A stretch of DNA of 64,000 nucleotides from Limnobaculum allomyrinae (GTDB taxonomy: Bacteria > Pseudomonadota > Gammaproteobacteria > Enterobacterales > Enterobacteriaceae), in NCBI RefSeq assembly GCF_016649425.1, contig NZ_JADRCR010000014.1, positions 1 through 64,000 of the forward strand, written 5' to 3'. A program made the position numbers and the translations under genes. Shown here in pieces: positions 17,562 through 29,270 of the stretch. Numbering within the stretch: position 1 is the stretch's first letter; every line of letters starts with the position of its first letter. The notes below the pieces were generated by a model, which had not been told where the DNA came from, ran no database searches, and saw only the letters and a program-made list of their open reading frames with translations.

Positions 17562-18779
17562 ATGAATATCATCAATATTTATGAACCTGAATATGTACGC
17601 CGGTTTCAATGTAATGGCGGTGGGTGTTTATGTACTTGTTGTATTGGTAAAGAGATCCCTCTGGATAAAATCAGCACTCAGGCTTATCTGAAAAGTGCTG
17701 ATGAAGATATCCGCACGGTAGCCCAGCAGAGTATTCAACTGGCAAAAACCGATCTGGAGAACTGGGGAACAATCCATCTAACCAGAGATAACTATTGTCC
17801 GTTCTTTGATAAAGGTCGCTCCTGTACTTACTGCCTCATTGGCCGCAGAGACGATCTCCATACCCGTCCTAAATTCTGCCTTGATTACCCTTATGTGGAT
17901 ATTCGCTGGCAAAATGAGGTACGTAAAAGTTTGGCTATTGAATGTCCGGAAGCTTGTGGTCAGATCCTAATGAGCCAGACATCCATTTGGTTGGAATCGA
18001 AAAAATTGATTTCATCCCGCAGTCAATCGCCTCTCAGCGATATCTATCACCAGGTTAACGCTGAATGTATTGGTATTGCGCTACGCCCGGAGCTGTCTCT
18101 TTCTGAACGATTAATGGCAATCGGTGAATTAGTGTCGCCGATGAGTCACGATGATTACACCAATAAAAAACAGAAACATCAGGCCATAGAAGAACTGCAT
18201 TTGCGTGCAGCATCCTTAACTCATGAGCATATTAAATCCCACATGAGTGAAATCCCCCGCAACAATGTGGCCCGTTGGCAGCTATTTGCTCAAATTGGGT
18301 CTCAGGTAGCAGAATTGGCCAATGTTGAAACGGTGCCTACCATGGCGGCATTCTGGAAAGAGGTTCACCATGATATTCTCCAGCAGTCCACCGAGAGTGG
18401 TGCTCAAAAAATTGCCGATCTTGAGAATGCCTGGATGCAAACCGTCACTCCGGTATTCAATGAATTTCCTCATGTGGTAACCAACTATCTGTTTTATCGC
18501 CTTTACCATGATAGTTTTCCCTATCACGCAAAGATGTCTGAAGTTGAAACCTATTATCAATTGATTACTGACTGCTTCATACTTCGCAATCTGATTAGCT
18601 ATTGGGCTCTGAAATATTCCCAACTGAGAAAATCAAAGATGATCGATATTGTGAATATTTATCACCGCTGGCGTCGTCAATATCCGGAAACATTAAAGCT
18701 ATCGGCTAATAGTCTGAAAGAAGCAAGGCTTTATCATCCGAAAGCTATTCTTCAACTATTGCTGAATCCTGCATCTTAA
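17562..18779 (+). CDS. fliB: FliB-like (flagellin lysine-N-methylase) cysteine-rich protein
   Basis: This 405-residue protein fits the FliB family. The N-terminal cysteine cluster FQCNGGGCLCTCC (C17, C22, C24, C26, C27) is followed by spaced cysteines C79, C88, C91, C106, C128 and C132, the arrangement expected of a metal or Fe-S-binding FliB head; the rest is helical. FliB N-methylates surface lysines of flagellin in Salmonella. No flagellar gene lies in this window, and the gene sits between epmB and groL, where E. coli carries yjeI. Target is therefore uncertain. The ATG follows AGGCTGGG. Confidence 0.75.
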   Translation: MNIINIYEPEYVRRFQCNGGGCLCTCCIGKEIPLDKISTQAYLKSADEDIRTVAQQSIQLAKTDLENWGTIHLTRDNYCPFFDKGRSCTYCLIGRRDDLHTRPKFCLDYPYVDIRWQNEVRKSLAIECPEACGQILMSQTSIWLESKKLISSRSQSPLSDIYHQVNAECIGIALRPELSLSERLMAIGELVSPMSHDDYTNKKQKHQAIEELHLRAASLTHEHIKSHMSEIPRNNVARWQLFAQIGSQVAELANVETVPTMAAFWKEVHHDILQQSTESGAQKIADLENAWMQTVTPVFNEFPHVVTNYLFYRLYHDSFPYHAKMSEVETYYQLITDCFILRNLISYWALKYSQLRKSKMIDIVNIYHRWRRQYPETLKLSANSLKEARLYHPKAILQLLLNPAS

Positions 18780-18810
18780 TAGTTTTGCCTGATTAGATTT
18801 TAAGACATAA

Positions 18811-18838
18811 AAAAACCCCGGCATAAACCGGGGTTTCA
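18811..18838. terminator. Bidirectional terminator between fliB and groL
   Basis: AAACCCCGG (18813-18821) and CCGGGGTTT (18828-18836) form a nine-bp stem with loop CATAAA. On the minus strand a long T run follows, making it a strong groESL terminator; it can also end fliB transcripts. Confidence 0.9.
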
Positions 18839-18869
18839 ACTATTCAGACAGGCTGAATGTACAGGGGAA

Positions 18870-20537
<1,668 letters not shown>

Positions 20538-20568
20538 TCAATTCAGTTCAAAAAAAGAGCGCTCTAAA

Positions 20569-20895
<327 letters not shown>

Positions 20896-20940
20896 TTAGG
20901 TTTGAGCAGGTACATTTAATTACCAGCCTCGTGAAAGTGA

Positions 20941-20974
20941 TATTGGGGGCATTCACCTCCCCTTCAAGGGGGGA
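20941..20974 (-). promoter_or_regulatory. Sigma-32 heat-shock promoter of groESL
   Basis: On the minus strand CCCCCCTTGAAGGGG gives a -35 CTTGAA (20968-20963), then 14 bases, then a -10 CCCCAATA (20948-20941). This matches the sigma-32 consensus CTTGAAA-N11-16-CCCCATNT and resembles the E. coli groE promoter base for base around the -35. It lies about 80 bases upstream of groS. Confidence 0.9.
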
Positions 20975-21035
20975 AGTGAAAAAAATTTACATAAGTTGTT
21001 TTGCATAAACAATGAGCAACGTTCGATATGGATAC

Positions 21036-21515
21036 TTAGAGATCGGGGTCTTTTTTGTCACCAATGTGTTTGCTTGTGTCATCCTCTTTACGCTGAAACT
21101 CACCTTCAACAGTATATCCCCCCTGACTTGCTGTCGATGAATTTCCCGGAGCTGAACGAAACACATGGATAAATGGCATCACTCTTAAAGTCAGTAATTT
21201 CTGAACTGGTGGCAGCAGCAGCAACAATCCTAAAAAATCAGTAAAAAAACCGGGAATAAGTAATAAGAAACCGGCGAGTAGCAGCGAAACGCTTTTTACC
21301 ATCTCGCCAGCGGGATTCTCACCATTCGCCATTTTTTCCTGCATTTGTATTAATGTTTTTAGCCCCTGATGGCGAACCAATGACACTCCCATACACGATG
21401 TCAGGATCACCAGAATTAATGTCAGTGCCACGCCAAAAACAGCGGCAACTTTAATAAAAATTGTGATCTCAATATAAATCAGCAGAAACAACAAAATTAA
21501 CGGTAGCCAGCGCAC
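21036..21515 (-). CDS. fxsA: FxsA family membrane protein
   Basis: Inner-membrane protein of 159 residues matching E. coli FxsA (MRWLPLILLFLLIYIEITIF; EMVKSVSLLLAGFLLLIPGFFTDFLGLLLLLPP). It has several hydrophobic helices and a polar C-terminal tail (EFQRKEDD). In E. coli its overproduction relieves F-exclusion of phage T7; its normal role is unclear. Position between groES and aspA is as in E. coli. Confidence 0.95.
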   Translation of the reverse strand: MRWLPLILLFLLIYIEITIFIKVAAVFGVALTLILVILTSCMGVSLVRHQGLKTLIQMQEKMANGENPAGEMVKSVSLLLAGFLLLIPGFFTDFLGLLLLLPPVQKLLTLRVMPFIHVFRSAPGNSSTASQGGYTVEGEFQRKEDDTSKHIGDKKDPDL

Positions 21516-21731
21516 ACAAGCTCCTTAACATTCGGAAATTAAATGATTTTTTACATAGTAACATACTGAAGCTATATCAAAAACAAGCATAATTAACATC
21601 AAGATGACGTTTTGATAACCTATCATTAAAATTAGCAGAAGCAGTTTAATATACTATATATATAGCCTTGATATAGTGCTGACCTCTTAAAAAATCAACT
21701 CTGACGATAAAAACAACAACTACCTCTTTAG

Positions 21732-21747
21732 TGTGATTTAAATCACG
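21732..21747 (+). promoter_or_regulatory. Likely CRP site upstream of aspA
   Basis: TGTGATTTAAATCACG matches the CRP consensus TGTGA-N6-TCACA except for the last base, about 175 bases before the aspA start. In E. coli aspA is CRP- and oxygen-controlled. The rest of the 407-base gap between fxsA and aspA (21516-21922) is AT-rich; I see no gene and no clean FNR box. Confidence 0.6.
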
Positions 21748-21922
21748 TTTATGTCATTAATATTTTTTATGATGCCAATAATCTGATCTAGGTTCATACT
21801 TTTAATCAAAAGGAGCTTATGATCTCCACACCAAGAGCGCCAACGCTTTTATAATATTGTAATCATTTAGCAACACAGTTTTTCACTATTTTATTCATCT
21901 TGGTATATTAAAGAAGGTTTAC

Positions 21923-23347
21923 ATGTCAAATAACATCCGTATCGAAGAAGACCTGTTAGGGACACGTGAAGTGCCTGCTGAAGCTTACTATGGTGTACAT
22001 ACTCTGCGTGCCATTGAAAACTTTTACATCAGTAACAGCAAAATCAGTGATATCCCAGAGTTTGTTCGTGGCATGGTAATGGTAAAAAAAGCAGCCGCAA
22101 TGGCGAACAAGGAACTGAAAACCATTCCTCGTTCAATTGCTGATGCCATCATTCAGGCTTGTGATGAAGTTTTGAAAAACGGTAAGTGTATGGATCAATT
22201 CCCTGTTGATGTATATCAGGGTGGTGCAGGTACCTCTGTCAATATGAATACTAACGAGGTTATTGCCAACATTGGTCTGGAGATGATGGGTCATCAAAAA
22301 GGGGAATATCAGTATCTGAACCCAAACGACCACGTCAACAAATGCCAGTCTACTAACGATGCTTATCCTACCGGGTTCCGTATCGCAGTTTACTCTTCAT
22401 TAATGAAACTGGTTGAGTCTATTGAAGTACTGCGTGCAGGCTTTGATCGTAAAGCTGTTGAGTTTAAAGAAGTCCTGAAAATGGGCCGTACTCAATTACA
22501 AGACGCTGTACCAATGACTTTAGGTCAAGAATTCCATGCTTTTAGTGTGTTACTAAAAGAAGAAGTCAAAAATATTACCCGTACTGCTGAGTTCCTGCTC
22601 GAAGTCAACCTTGGCGCAACAGCTATCGGTACCGGTTTGAATACACCAAAAGAGTACTCCCCTCTGGCGGTGCAGAAGCTGGCTGAAGTTAGCGGCTTCC
22701 CATGCGTAGTTGCAGAAGACTTGATTGAAGCAACGTCTGACTGTGGCGCTTACGTGATGGTTCATGGCGCATTAAAGCGTCTTGCAGTAAAAATGTCTAA
22801 AATCTGTAACGACCTTCGTTTACTCTCTTCTGGCCCACGCGCTGGTTTAAACGAAATCAACTTACCTGAGCTACAAGCTGGTTCTTCTATCATGCCAGCT
22901 AAAGTTAACCCGGTTATTCCTGAAGTAGTTAATCAGGTTTGCTTTAAAGTTATCGGTAACGACATTTGCGTAACTATGGCTGCAGAAGCTGGCCAATTAC
23001 AGTTGAACGTAATGGAACCTGTTATCGGTCAGGCTATGTTTGAGTCAATTCACATTCTGTCTAACGCATGTCACAACCTGGTTGAAAAATGTGTTGATGG
23101 TATCACTGCCAATAAAGAAGTGTGTGAAGCCTATGTGTTCGGCTCAATCGGTATCGTCACTTATCTGAACCCATTCATTGGCCACCACAACGGTGACATT
23201 GTTGGTAAAATTTGTGCTGAAACCGGCAAAACCGTACGCGAAGTTGTTCTGGAGCGCGGTCTTCTGACCGAAGCAGAACTTGATGATATTTTCTCCATCA
23301 AGAACCTGATGCACCCAGAATATAAAGCAAAACGTTACGACGACTAG
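21923..23347 (+). CDS. aspA: Aspartate ammonia-lyase AspA
   Basis: Converts L-aspartate to fumarate and ammonia, feeding fumarate respiration under anaerobiosis. It has 474 residues of the fumarase/aspartase superfamily. The active-site loop is [11 protein letters not shown] (residues 320-330); [10 protein letters not shown] (104-113) and [12 protein letters not shown] (139-150) are the other conserved regions. It is followed by a terminator and then dcuA, which exchanges the dicarboxylates involved. Confidence 0.98.
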   Translation: MSNNIRIEEDLLGTREVPAEAYYGVHTLRAIENFYISNSKISDIPEFVRGMVMVKKAAAMANKELKTIPRSIADAIIQACDEVLKNGKCMDQFPVDVYQGGAGTSVNMNTNEVIANIGLEMMGHQKGEYQYLNPNDHVNKCQSTNDAYPTGFRIAVYSSLMKLVESIEVLRAGFDRKAVEFKEVLKMGRTQLQDAVPMTLGQEFHAFSVLLKEEVKNITRTAEFLLEVNLGATAIGTGLNTPKEYSPLAVQKLAEVSGFPCVVAEDLIEATSDCGAYVMVHGALKRLAVKMSKICNDLRLLSSGPRAGLNEINLPELQAGSSIMPAKVNPVIPEVVNQVCFKVIGNDICVTMAAEAGQLQLNVMEPVIGQAMFESIHILSNACHNLVEKCVDGITANKEVCEAYVFGSIGIVTYLNPFIGHHNGDIVGKICAETGKTVREVVLERGLLTEAELDDIFSIKNLMHPEYKAKRYDD

Positions 23348-23381
23348 TTGCGAGAGAACTAAGACTCTGCAATAACCAAAC

Positions 23382-23417
23382 AAAAGGCATGTCATTTGAA
23401 AAATAGCATGCCTTTTT
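23382..23417 (+). terminator. Terminator after aspA
   Basis: AAAAGGCATG (23382-23391) and CATGCCTTTT (23407-23416) form a ten-bp stem ending in a T run. Some read-through to dcuA is known in E. coli; dcuA begins 79 bases downstream. Confidence 0.85.
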
Positions 23418-23495
23418 AATACCCGTAGGAACTTGTAGTCGTTAACTTTGTGTTATCTATTTTTAATAACACGTATAAAATCAAGGAAATAATAT

Positions 23496-24797
23496 ATGTT
23501 AGCTGTGCAATTTGTGATTGTCCTGCTGGCCATCTATGTTGGTGCACGACTAGGTGGTATCGCCATCGGTTTTGCCGGTGGACTGGGCGTACTGGTTCTT
23601 ACTACGGTTTGTCAAATCAACCCTGGTAATATCCCGTTCGACGTTATTCAAATCATCATGTCCGTTATCGCGGCAATTGCAGCAATGCAGGTCGCCGGTG
23701 GTATGGACTATCTGGTTAGCTTAGCTGCTAAACTGCTACGTAAACATCCTAAATACATTACGTTTCTGGCACCGGTCGTTACCTATGTCATGACAATCTT
23801 CGCTGGTACTGGCCACACAGCTTTCTCTACTATGCCGGTTATCGCCGAAGTGGCAAAAGGTCAAGGCATCCGTCCTTCACGTCCACTGTCTATCGCGGTT
23901 GTGGCATCACAGATCGCCATCACAGCATCACCAATTTCAGCTGCGGTAGTATTTACTGCTGGTATTCTGGAACCTGTTGGTGTCAGCTACTTAACCCTGT
24001 TAGGTATTTGTATTCCAACCACCTTTGTTGCAGTTATGTTGACTGCTGTTGTCAGTAACTTCCTGGGCAGCGAGTTAAAAGACGATCCGGTTTATAAAGA
24101 CCGTCTGGCTAAAGGCCTGGTTAGCAATACTAAAGTTGCCGACATCGTGATTAAGCCGGGTGCAAAGCTTTCTGTTCTGTTATTCCTGCTCGGTATCGTT
24201 GCCGTTATGCTGTATGCAACAGCAATCAGTAAGTCTGTAGGTCTGATCGAAAACCCTATCTTAGGCCGTGACCATGCAATCGTTGTCTTCATGTTAACTA
24301 TTGCCACCGCAATCTGTGTATTCTGTAAGATTGATACTAACGAAATCCTGAATGCGAGTACCTTCAAATCAGGTATGAGTGCTTGTGTCTGCGTACTGGG
24401 TGTTGCGTGGTTAGGTGATACTTTCGTTCAAGCTCACATCAACGAAATCAAAGAGTTCTCTGGTAGCCTGCTGCAAGAACACTCCTGGATGTTAGCGATT
24501 ATTCTATTCTTTGCTGCTACGCTGCTGTATTCACAAGCCGCAACAGCGAAAGCACTGTTACCAGCAGCGCTGGCTCTTGGCGTAACACCAGTTGGTGTTG
24601 TAGCGTCATTCGCCGCTGTTTCTGCTCTGTTCGTTCTGCCAACTTACCCAACACTGCTGGCAGCTGTTCAGATGGATGATACCGGTTCAACCCGTATCGG
24701 TAAGTATGTGTTTAACCATTCATTTCTGGTTCCGGGCGTTATTGCTATTGCCCTGTCAGTTCTGTTTGGCTTTATCGTAGGTAATATGGTTCTGTAA
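23496..24797 (+). CDS. dcuA: Anaerobic C4-dicarboxylate transporter DcuA
   Basis: Inner-membrane transporter of 433 residues, exactly the length of E. coli DcuA, that exchanges aspartate, fumarate and succinate. It shows GARLGGIAIGFAGGLGVLV at the N terminus, ASQIAITASPISAAVVF, and SQAATAKALLPAALALGV, all typical of DcuA rather than DcuB. Ten or more helices are expected. It follows aspA, giving uptake and deamination of aspartate side by side. Confidence 0.97.
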   Translation: MLAVQFVIVLLAIYVGARLGGIAIGFAGGLGVLVLTTVCQINPGNIPFDVIQIIMSVIAAIAAMQVAGGMDYLVSLAAKLLRKHPKYITFLAPVVTYVMTIFAGTGHTAFSTMPVIAEVAKGQGIRPSRPLSIAVVASQIAITASPISAAVVFTAGILEPVGVSYLTLLGICIPTTFVAVMLTAVVSNFLGSELKDDPVYKDRLAKGLVSNTKVADIVIKPGAKLSVLLFLLGIVAVMLYATAISKSVGLIENPILGRDHAIVVFMLTIATAICVFCKIDTNEILNASTFKSGMSACVCVLGVAWLGDTFVQAHINEIKEFSGSLLQEHSWMLAIILFFAATLLYSQAATAKALLPAALALGVTPVGVVASFAAVSALFVLPTYPTLLAAVQMDDTGSTRIGKYVFNHSFLVPGVIAIALSVLFGFIVGNMVL

Positions 24798-24805
24798 TTG
24801 CCTTT

Positions 24806-24838
24806 ATAGACCTGAGGTGTTCGCACTTCAGGTCTATT
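24806..24838 (+). terminator. Terminator after dcuA
   Basis: ATAGACCTGAGGTG (24806-24819) pairs with CACTTCAGGTCTAT (24824-24837), 14 positions including a G-T pair, with a short loop. It lies nine bases after the dcuA stop. Confidence 0.8.
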
Positions 24839-24934
24839 CCCCTCTTTCTCTTCCAGTTACTGACAAACCCCCACTCAACCAGTATAGTGTTTTGCTGAAT
24901 GCAACATGTTTTCCATCATCCAGAGGTAAACATT

Positions 24935-25273
24935 ATGACAGCAGCAATTTCTAACAGTACCAACGCCATTGTTATTCTTTGTACTGCGCCAGATGAGGCG
25001 AGTGCACAGGAGCTTGCAACTTTAGTATTGGCTGAAAAATTAGCCGCCTGCGTCACGATTTTACCTGGTGCCACTTCCCTCTACTACTGGCAGGGTAAGC
25101 TGGAGCAGGAGTATGAAGTGCAGATGTTGCTCAAAACTAACTGTCAGCATCAGGATGCTCTGATGGCGAAGCTAAAACAGCATCACCCTTACGAATTACC
25201 AGAACTGCTGGCATTACCTGTCAGTGGAGGCAACAAAGAATATCTATCATGGCTCGACACATCACTAAATTAA
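24935..25273 (+). CDS. cutA: Divalent cation tolerance protein CutA
   Basis: Small trimeric cytoplasmic protein of 112 residues of the CutA1 family. Signatures are [45 protein letters not shown] and [14 protein letters not shown]. It was linked to copper tolerance in E. coli. I chose the ATG at 24935 (AGAGGT eight bases upstream) over the one at 24899. Its end overlaps the dsbD start by 25 bases, so the two are cotranslated. Confidence 0.95.
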   Translation: MTAAISNSTNAIVILCTAPDEASAQELATLVLAEKLAACVTILPGATSLYYWQGKLEQEYEVQMLLKTNCQHQDALMAKLKQHHPYELPELLALPVSGGNKEYLSWLDTSLN

Positions 25274-26997
25274 TTATTCTCTTTTGGCTGACGCTGTTTT
25301 GCACCTCGTTTAGTGCGCAGGCTTCACTATTTGATAAAACACCCTCTGCCGGAAAGTTTGTCAGTGTCGATCAGGCTTTTGCTTTTGATTTTAGTCAGAA
25401 CAATCAACATCTGATTCTCAAGTGGGATATCGCTCCGGGTTACTATCTCTACCAACACCAGATAAAAATTGAAGCACAAGATGCCACAATAGCACCCTAT
25501 ACATTCCCCACGGCGGAAAAGCATAACGATGCCTTCTACGGTGATACTTTAATTTATAAGCATTCTTTATCAATTCCGTTAACCCTTTCACAAGCAAAGA
25601 ACAACTCAGTCATTACTGTGAGTTATCAGGGTTGTGCTGAGGCAGGATTTTGTTATCCCCCTGAAACACGTACGGTTCCATTAAGTGAAATAACAACCAC
25701 CAGTAATTCTGTAGCAATAACGTCATTACCTCCGCAAACCGATGAGGCAAAGAGTGAGGAGTCACTCCCCTTCTCCCCTCTGTGGGCCTTAGTTATTGGT
25801 ATCATTGCCGCGGCAACCCCTTGTGTGCTGCCGATGTATCCATTGATTTCCAGTATTATTTTGGGAAATAAGCAAAGTTATAGCCTGAAGCGCACTTTTT
25901 TTCTGGCCTTTGTTTATGTGCAGGGAATGGCGTTAACTTATACCGCATTGGGTATTGTTGTGGCCGCTGCTGGTATGCAATTTCAGGCCTATTTTCAACA
26001 TCCTGTAGTTTTAATTGGATTGTCAGCGTTATTCATTCTGCTGGCACTCTCTATGTTTGGGGTCTATACCCTACAACTCCCTTCGTCATTACAAACCAAA
26101 ATGACCGGCTGGAGCAATAATCAAAAAGGCGGTTCCCCTTTAGGCGTCTTTATTATGGGAGCGCTGGCAGGGCTTATCAGTTCTCCCTGTACCACCGCGC
26201 CATTAACTGCAATCCTGCTTTATATTGCCCAAAGCGGCAATCTGCTTGCTGGTGGTGGAACACTATATCTGTATGCTCTGGGAATGGGGATACCTCTGAT
26301 ACTGGTTACGTTATTTGGCAACAAGGTACTACCACGTAGTGGCCCATGGATGCAGTATGTCAAAGAAGGATTTGGCTTCCTTATTCTGGCACTTCCGGTG
26401 ATCTTATTAGGCCGCCTGTATGGCGAAATTTGGGAACTGCGAATGTGGTCAGCGTTAGGATTAGCTTTCTTTGGCTGGGCTTTTATTGTCAGTTTACGTT
26501 CTCAACAAGGGTGGATCAGACTCCTTCAGTTATTATTACTGGCCGCTGCGCTTATTGTTACCCGCCCATTACAGGATTGGGCATTTAGCCCCGCAATTCC
26601 ACAGGCCCAGGCTGATACACATAGCCTGTTTACACCGGTTAGTGATAGTGATGAACTACACCAGGCTCTGGTTAATGCCAAAGGTAAGATCGTTATGTTA
26701 GATCTGTATGCTGACTGGTGCGTGACCTGCAAAGAGTTTGAGAAATATACTTTTAGTGCACCTTCAGTACAAAATGCACTGTCTGATGCAGTTTTACTTC
26801 AGGCGGACGTAACGGCGAATAATAGGCAACATATCGCGCTGCTGAAGGAGTTTCAGGTACTGGGTCTACCCACTATCCTGTTTTTCGATCAAACGGGCAG
26901 AGAGCTTACTGGGCTTCGCGTATCAGGATTCATGAATGCAGAGCAGTTTGTTGAGCATATTGAAAAAATCAAAAAGCATACCGCTCAGGCTAAATAA
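25249..26997 (+). CDS. dsbD: Thiol:disulfide interchange protein DsbD
   Basis: Passes electrons from cytoplasmic thioredoxin to the periplasm for DsbC, DsbG and CcmG. The 582-residue protein has a signal peptide, a periplasmic alpha domain with C129 and C135 ([13 protein letters not shown]), an eight-helix beta domain with the redox pair C192 (TPCVLPMYP) and C314 (SSPCTTAP), and a C-terminal thioredoxin-like gamma domain with CVTC (491-494). All six redox cysteines are present. Its start lies within cutA. Confidence 0.97.
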   Translation: MARHITKLIILFWLTLFCTSFSAQASLFDKTPSAGKFVSVDQAFAFDFSQNNQHLILKWDIAPGYYLYQHQIKIEAQDATIAPYTFPTAEKHNDAFYGDTLIYKHSLSIPLTLSQAKNNSVITVSYQGCAEAGFCYPPETRTVPLSEITTTSNSVAITSLPPQTDEAKSEESLPFSPLWALVIGIIAAATPCVLPMYPLISSIILGNKQSYSLKRTFFLAFVYVQGMALTYTALGIVVAAAGMQFQAYFQHPVVLIGLSALFILLALSMFGVYTLQLPSSLQTKMTGWSNNQKGGSPLGVFIMGALAGLISSPCTTAPLTAILLYIAQSGNLLAGGGTLYLYALGMGIPLILVTLFGNKVLPRSGPWMQYVKEGFGFLILALPVILLGRLYGEIWELRMWSALGLAFFGWAFIVSLRSQQGWIRLLQLLLLAAALIVTRPLQDWAFSPAIPQAQADTHSLFTPVSDSDELHQALVNAKGKIVMLDLYADWCVTCKEFEKYTFSAPSVQNALSDAVLLQADVTANNRQHIALLKEFQVLGLPTILFFDQTGRELTGLRVSGFMNAEQFVEHIEKIKKHTAQAK

Positions 26998-27134
26998 CAT
27001 AGCGTCTATTTCGCTGAATATTTAGGCATAACGATAGAATTCGAGTGAAAAAACAGCGGTTGATCGGAATTTGCGGTTTAAAAGACAGAAAGCCATTGAC
27101 GATAAGGCGCAGATCCGGTTTAATGCGCCCCGTT

Positions 27135-27210
27135 GCCCGGATAGCTCAGTCGGTAGAGCAGGGGATTGAAAATCCCCGTGTCCTTGGTTCGATTCCGAGT
27201 CCGGGCACCA
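27135..27210 (+). tRNA. tRNA-Phe (anticodon GAA)
   Basis: A 76-base cloverleaf: acceptor GCCCGGA pairing with TCCGGGC before an encoded ACCA end, D arm AGCTCAGTCGGTAGAGC, anticodon arm GGGGATT-GAA-AATCCCC (GAA at 27168-27170), T loop GGTTCGATTCC. All Phe identity features are normal. In E. coli the equivalent gene (pheU) also lies near dsbD and is a known integration site for islands. Here a leader and an exopolysaccharide locus follow it. Confidence 0.98.
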
Positions 27211-27218
27211 TAATTCAG

Positions 27219-27244
27219 AAAACCCGCCTATTGGCGGGTTTTTG
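27219..27244 (+). terminator. Terminator after tRNA-Phe
   Basis: AACCCGCC (27221-27228) and GGCGGGTT (27233-27240) form an eight-bp stem with a four-base loop followed by T residues, nine bases after the tRNA end. Confidence 0.9.
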
Positions 27245-27987
27245 CTTTTGTAAAGTTTAAAATATTTGTAATTAAAATTAATATTATTTCGTGTAATCAT
27301 TATTAATATAATAGTTACATCGGCGTAACAAGTAAGAATGTCATTACAAGAGCGAAGCGATTTCTGACTATATTAATTAATCAATTATAATTTAATCGCA
27401 TTCATTACCCACCAGACGCATCATCTAATTTTGTAATGGTTATATTTATTGAGTCCTATAAAAGACATTCTCTTCTTAAAACGCTCAAAAAATCTCATAA
27501 AATCTCACGACAACCTAATTAAACTCATTACTTTATAATCAGTTACTCTTTACAATCATATTATTAGATTTAATCAATCGCATTGATTATCAAGTAATGA
27601 CTAATGCCGCAACTCACTAATATCAGAGCTTTTAATATTAGTATGAGGAGAATATAAACGGATTTAAAAACCAGCAAACAATAACTGCCCGTTGCTTTAA
27701 TCCATCTACTCCTTTAGAATTCGATTATACGTATTACTGAAATTCAAATCGGTATATACAATCGTGCAAGTGAAAAACAATGAACATCTTTGTTGTTTCA
27801 TAATTGTTCAAAATGGATAAAAAATAGAGATAGAAGAATGACAGGAAGTCATGCACTGCTTATTCCCACTGGATATTCCTTTCATTAACTATCATATTTT
27901 ATATGATGCATAGTTTCTATTAACCCATAGAAACCATCTATTTTCATATATGAAATAGCATCAAATAAATTATCAACTTAATTAATT
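27245..27987 (+). other. AT-rich region before the exopolysaccharide locus, no gene seen
   Basis: About 740 bases with no credible reading frame. It holds small hairpins: CTAATAT/ATATTAG at 27617-27641, GTTTCTAT/ATAGAAAC at 27913-27934 and an imperfect one at 27938-27958. The promoter of the exopolysaccharide operon and a long untranslated leader probably lie here. I did not find a second copy of the tRNA-Phe 3' end, so there is no visible attachment-site pair. Confidence 0.6.
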
Positions 27988-28025
27988 CAGCAAAATGGCA
28001 GCTGTAAGTCATGGGCGGTAGCTTG
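27988..28025 (+). promoter_or_regulatory. JUMPstart element with ops site (RfaH-dependent)
   Basis: The stretch contains GGCAGCTGTAAGTCATGGGC and ends in GGCGGTAGCTTG (28014-28025). It matches the JUMPstart consensus, whose ops core is GGCGGTAGCGT. The ops element pauses RNA polymerase and recruits RfaH, allowing long polysaccharide operons to be transcribed through. It lies 42 bases before the first gene of the locus. Confidence 0.88.
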
Positions 28026-28066
28026 CTCTAAATCCTGCAAATTTGCAAAAGGGCTAAAGGTACTCT

Positions 28067-29137
28067 GTGTTTTTCTTTTTATTGTCGGCATCAGCCTGTT
28101 GCCTGATTATATTATTGATAAGTCGAATTATTGCCATTCAAGTCGGTCTGGTAGATAAGCCAAATAACCGTAAGCTACATCACGGACATATTCCATTAGT
28201 TGGTGGAATTGCTATCTATCTTTCTATGTGCATTATGTATGTCCTTTTAGATGAATATTTACCACATAGCACGGCCTACCTGATTGGTGCATCAATTTTA
28301 CTTATTGTAGGAATATTAGATGACCGTCTCGATTTACCAGTCTATCCCAGAATTATTATTCAGGCCTTGGTTATCATTCTATTAATGATAGATGGAGCTT
28401 ATCTCTATTCATTAGGCCATTTATTACCTAATAATATTCTGATATTAGGCGAGATTGGGTACATTATTACTTTATTTGCCATGTGGGCATCAGTTAATGC
28501 TTTTAATATGACCGATGGCATTGATGGCCTACTGGGTGGGCTTACATGTATTTCCTTATTAGGACTGAGTATCAGTTTTTATTTAGGCAATCAGAATAAT
28601 TTAGCGATATGGTGCCTTACACTGATCTCCATTATTATTCCATATCTATTACTTAATTTAAGTATTCCATTCGGTAAGAAATTTAAAGTCTTTATGGGGG
28701 ATGCCGGTAGCACACTAATCGGCTTTACTATTCTTTGGTTATTATTATTAGCAACCCAAGGTAATAATGCTGTTATCGCTGCAGTAACGGGCCTATGGCT
28801 AATAGCCATTCCTTTAATGGACATGGTTACTGTGATGCTTAACCGTATTCTGCAGGGAAATAGCCCTTTTAAACCAGACCGTGGGCATTTACATCATATT
28901 CTAATGGATCAAGGAATAAGTCCGCATCAGGCACTTCTTATCATAGTGACTATCGCTTTACTCCTTGCCTTATTAGGTATCATATTAGAACAATTTAAAA
29001 TCAAAGAGATAACCTCTCTCCTCTTGTTTCTGAGTGTATTTTTCATCTATTTCAATTTAATGAGAAAACTCCAATTAACAAGTCCTAAACAGCGGACAAA
29101 AAAAGAACCACAGGTTTCAAATAATAATACTAACTAA
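28067..29137 (+). CDS. WecA-like polyprenyl-phosphate sugar-1-phosphate transferase
   Basis: Integral membrane enzyme of the WecA/MraY family (356 residues, about 11 helices) that starts the repeat unit by moving a sugar 1-phosphate, probably GlcNAc-1-P, from UDP-sugar to undecaprenyl phosphate. Motifs: LDDRLD (84-89), NAFNMTDGIDGL (144-155), the MGDAGS loop, and the cytoplasmic DRGHLHH histidine motif. The start is GTG at 28067 with AAAGG upstream. It is first in the operon, behind JUMPstart, and likely additional to the enterobacterial-common-antigen wecA elsewhere; that is inferred. Confidence 0.85.
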   Translation: MFFFLLSASACCLIILLISRIIAIQVGLVDKPNNRKLHHGHIPLVGGIAIYLSMCIMYVLLDEYLPHSTAYLIGASILLIVGILDDRLDLPVYPRIIIQALVIILLMIDGAYLYSLGHLLPNNILILGEIGYIITLFAMWASVNAFNMTDGIDGLLGGLTCISLLGLSISFYLGNQNNLAIWCLTLISIIIPYLLLNLSIPFGKKFKVFMGDAGSTLIGFTILWLLLLATQGNNAVIAAVTGLWLIAIPLMDMVTVMLNRILQGNSPFKPDRGHLHHILMDQGISPHQALLIIVTIALLLALLGIILEQFKIKEITSLLLFLSVFFIYFNLMRKLQLTSPKQRTKKEPQVSNNNTN

Positions 29138-29270
29138 ATGAATATATGAAGTAATTTCAATAAGGTGACATTAGCTTTCTATCTCATTTAAATAGCAATG
29201 TACTTACCTACAATCGGGCGATAGTAAATTATCAGATTGCCAGCGTATTTCTGATGTTGGCTCCAACTTT

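Noticed and set aside
21612-21626. TTGAT...ATCAT as an FNR box for aspA
   Set aside because: Spacing is five rather than four bases and the last half is imperfect.
27190-27210. tRNA-Phe 3' end as an active attachment site
   Set aside because: No second copy of the tRNA end and no integrase gene were found in the window, so island integration is not shown.
27045-27260. 71-codon plus-strand open frame covering tRNA-Phe
   Set aside because: It runs across the tRNA gene and its terminator; not a protein gene.
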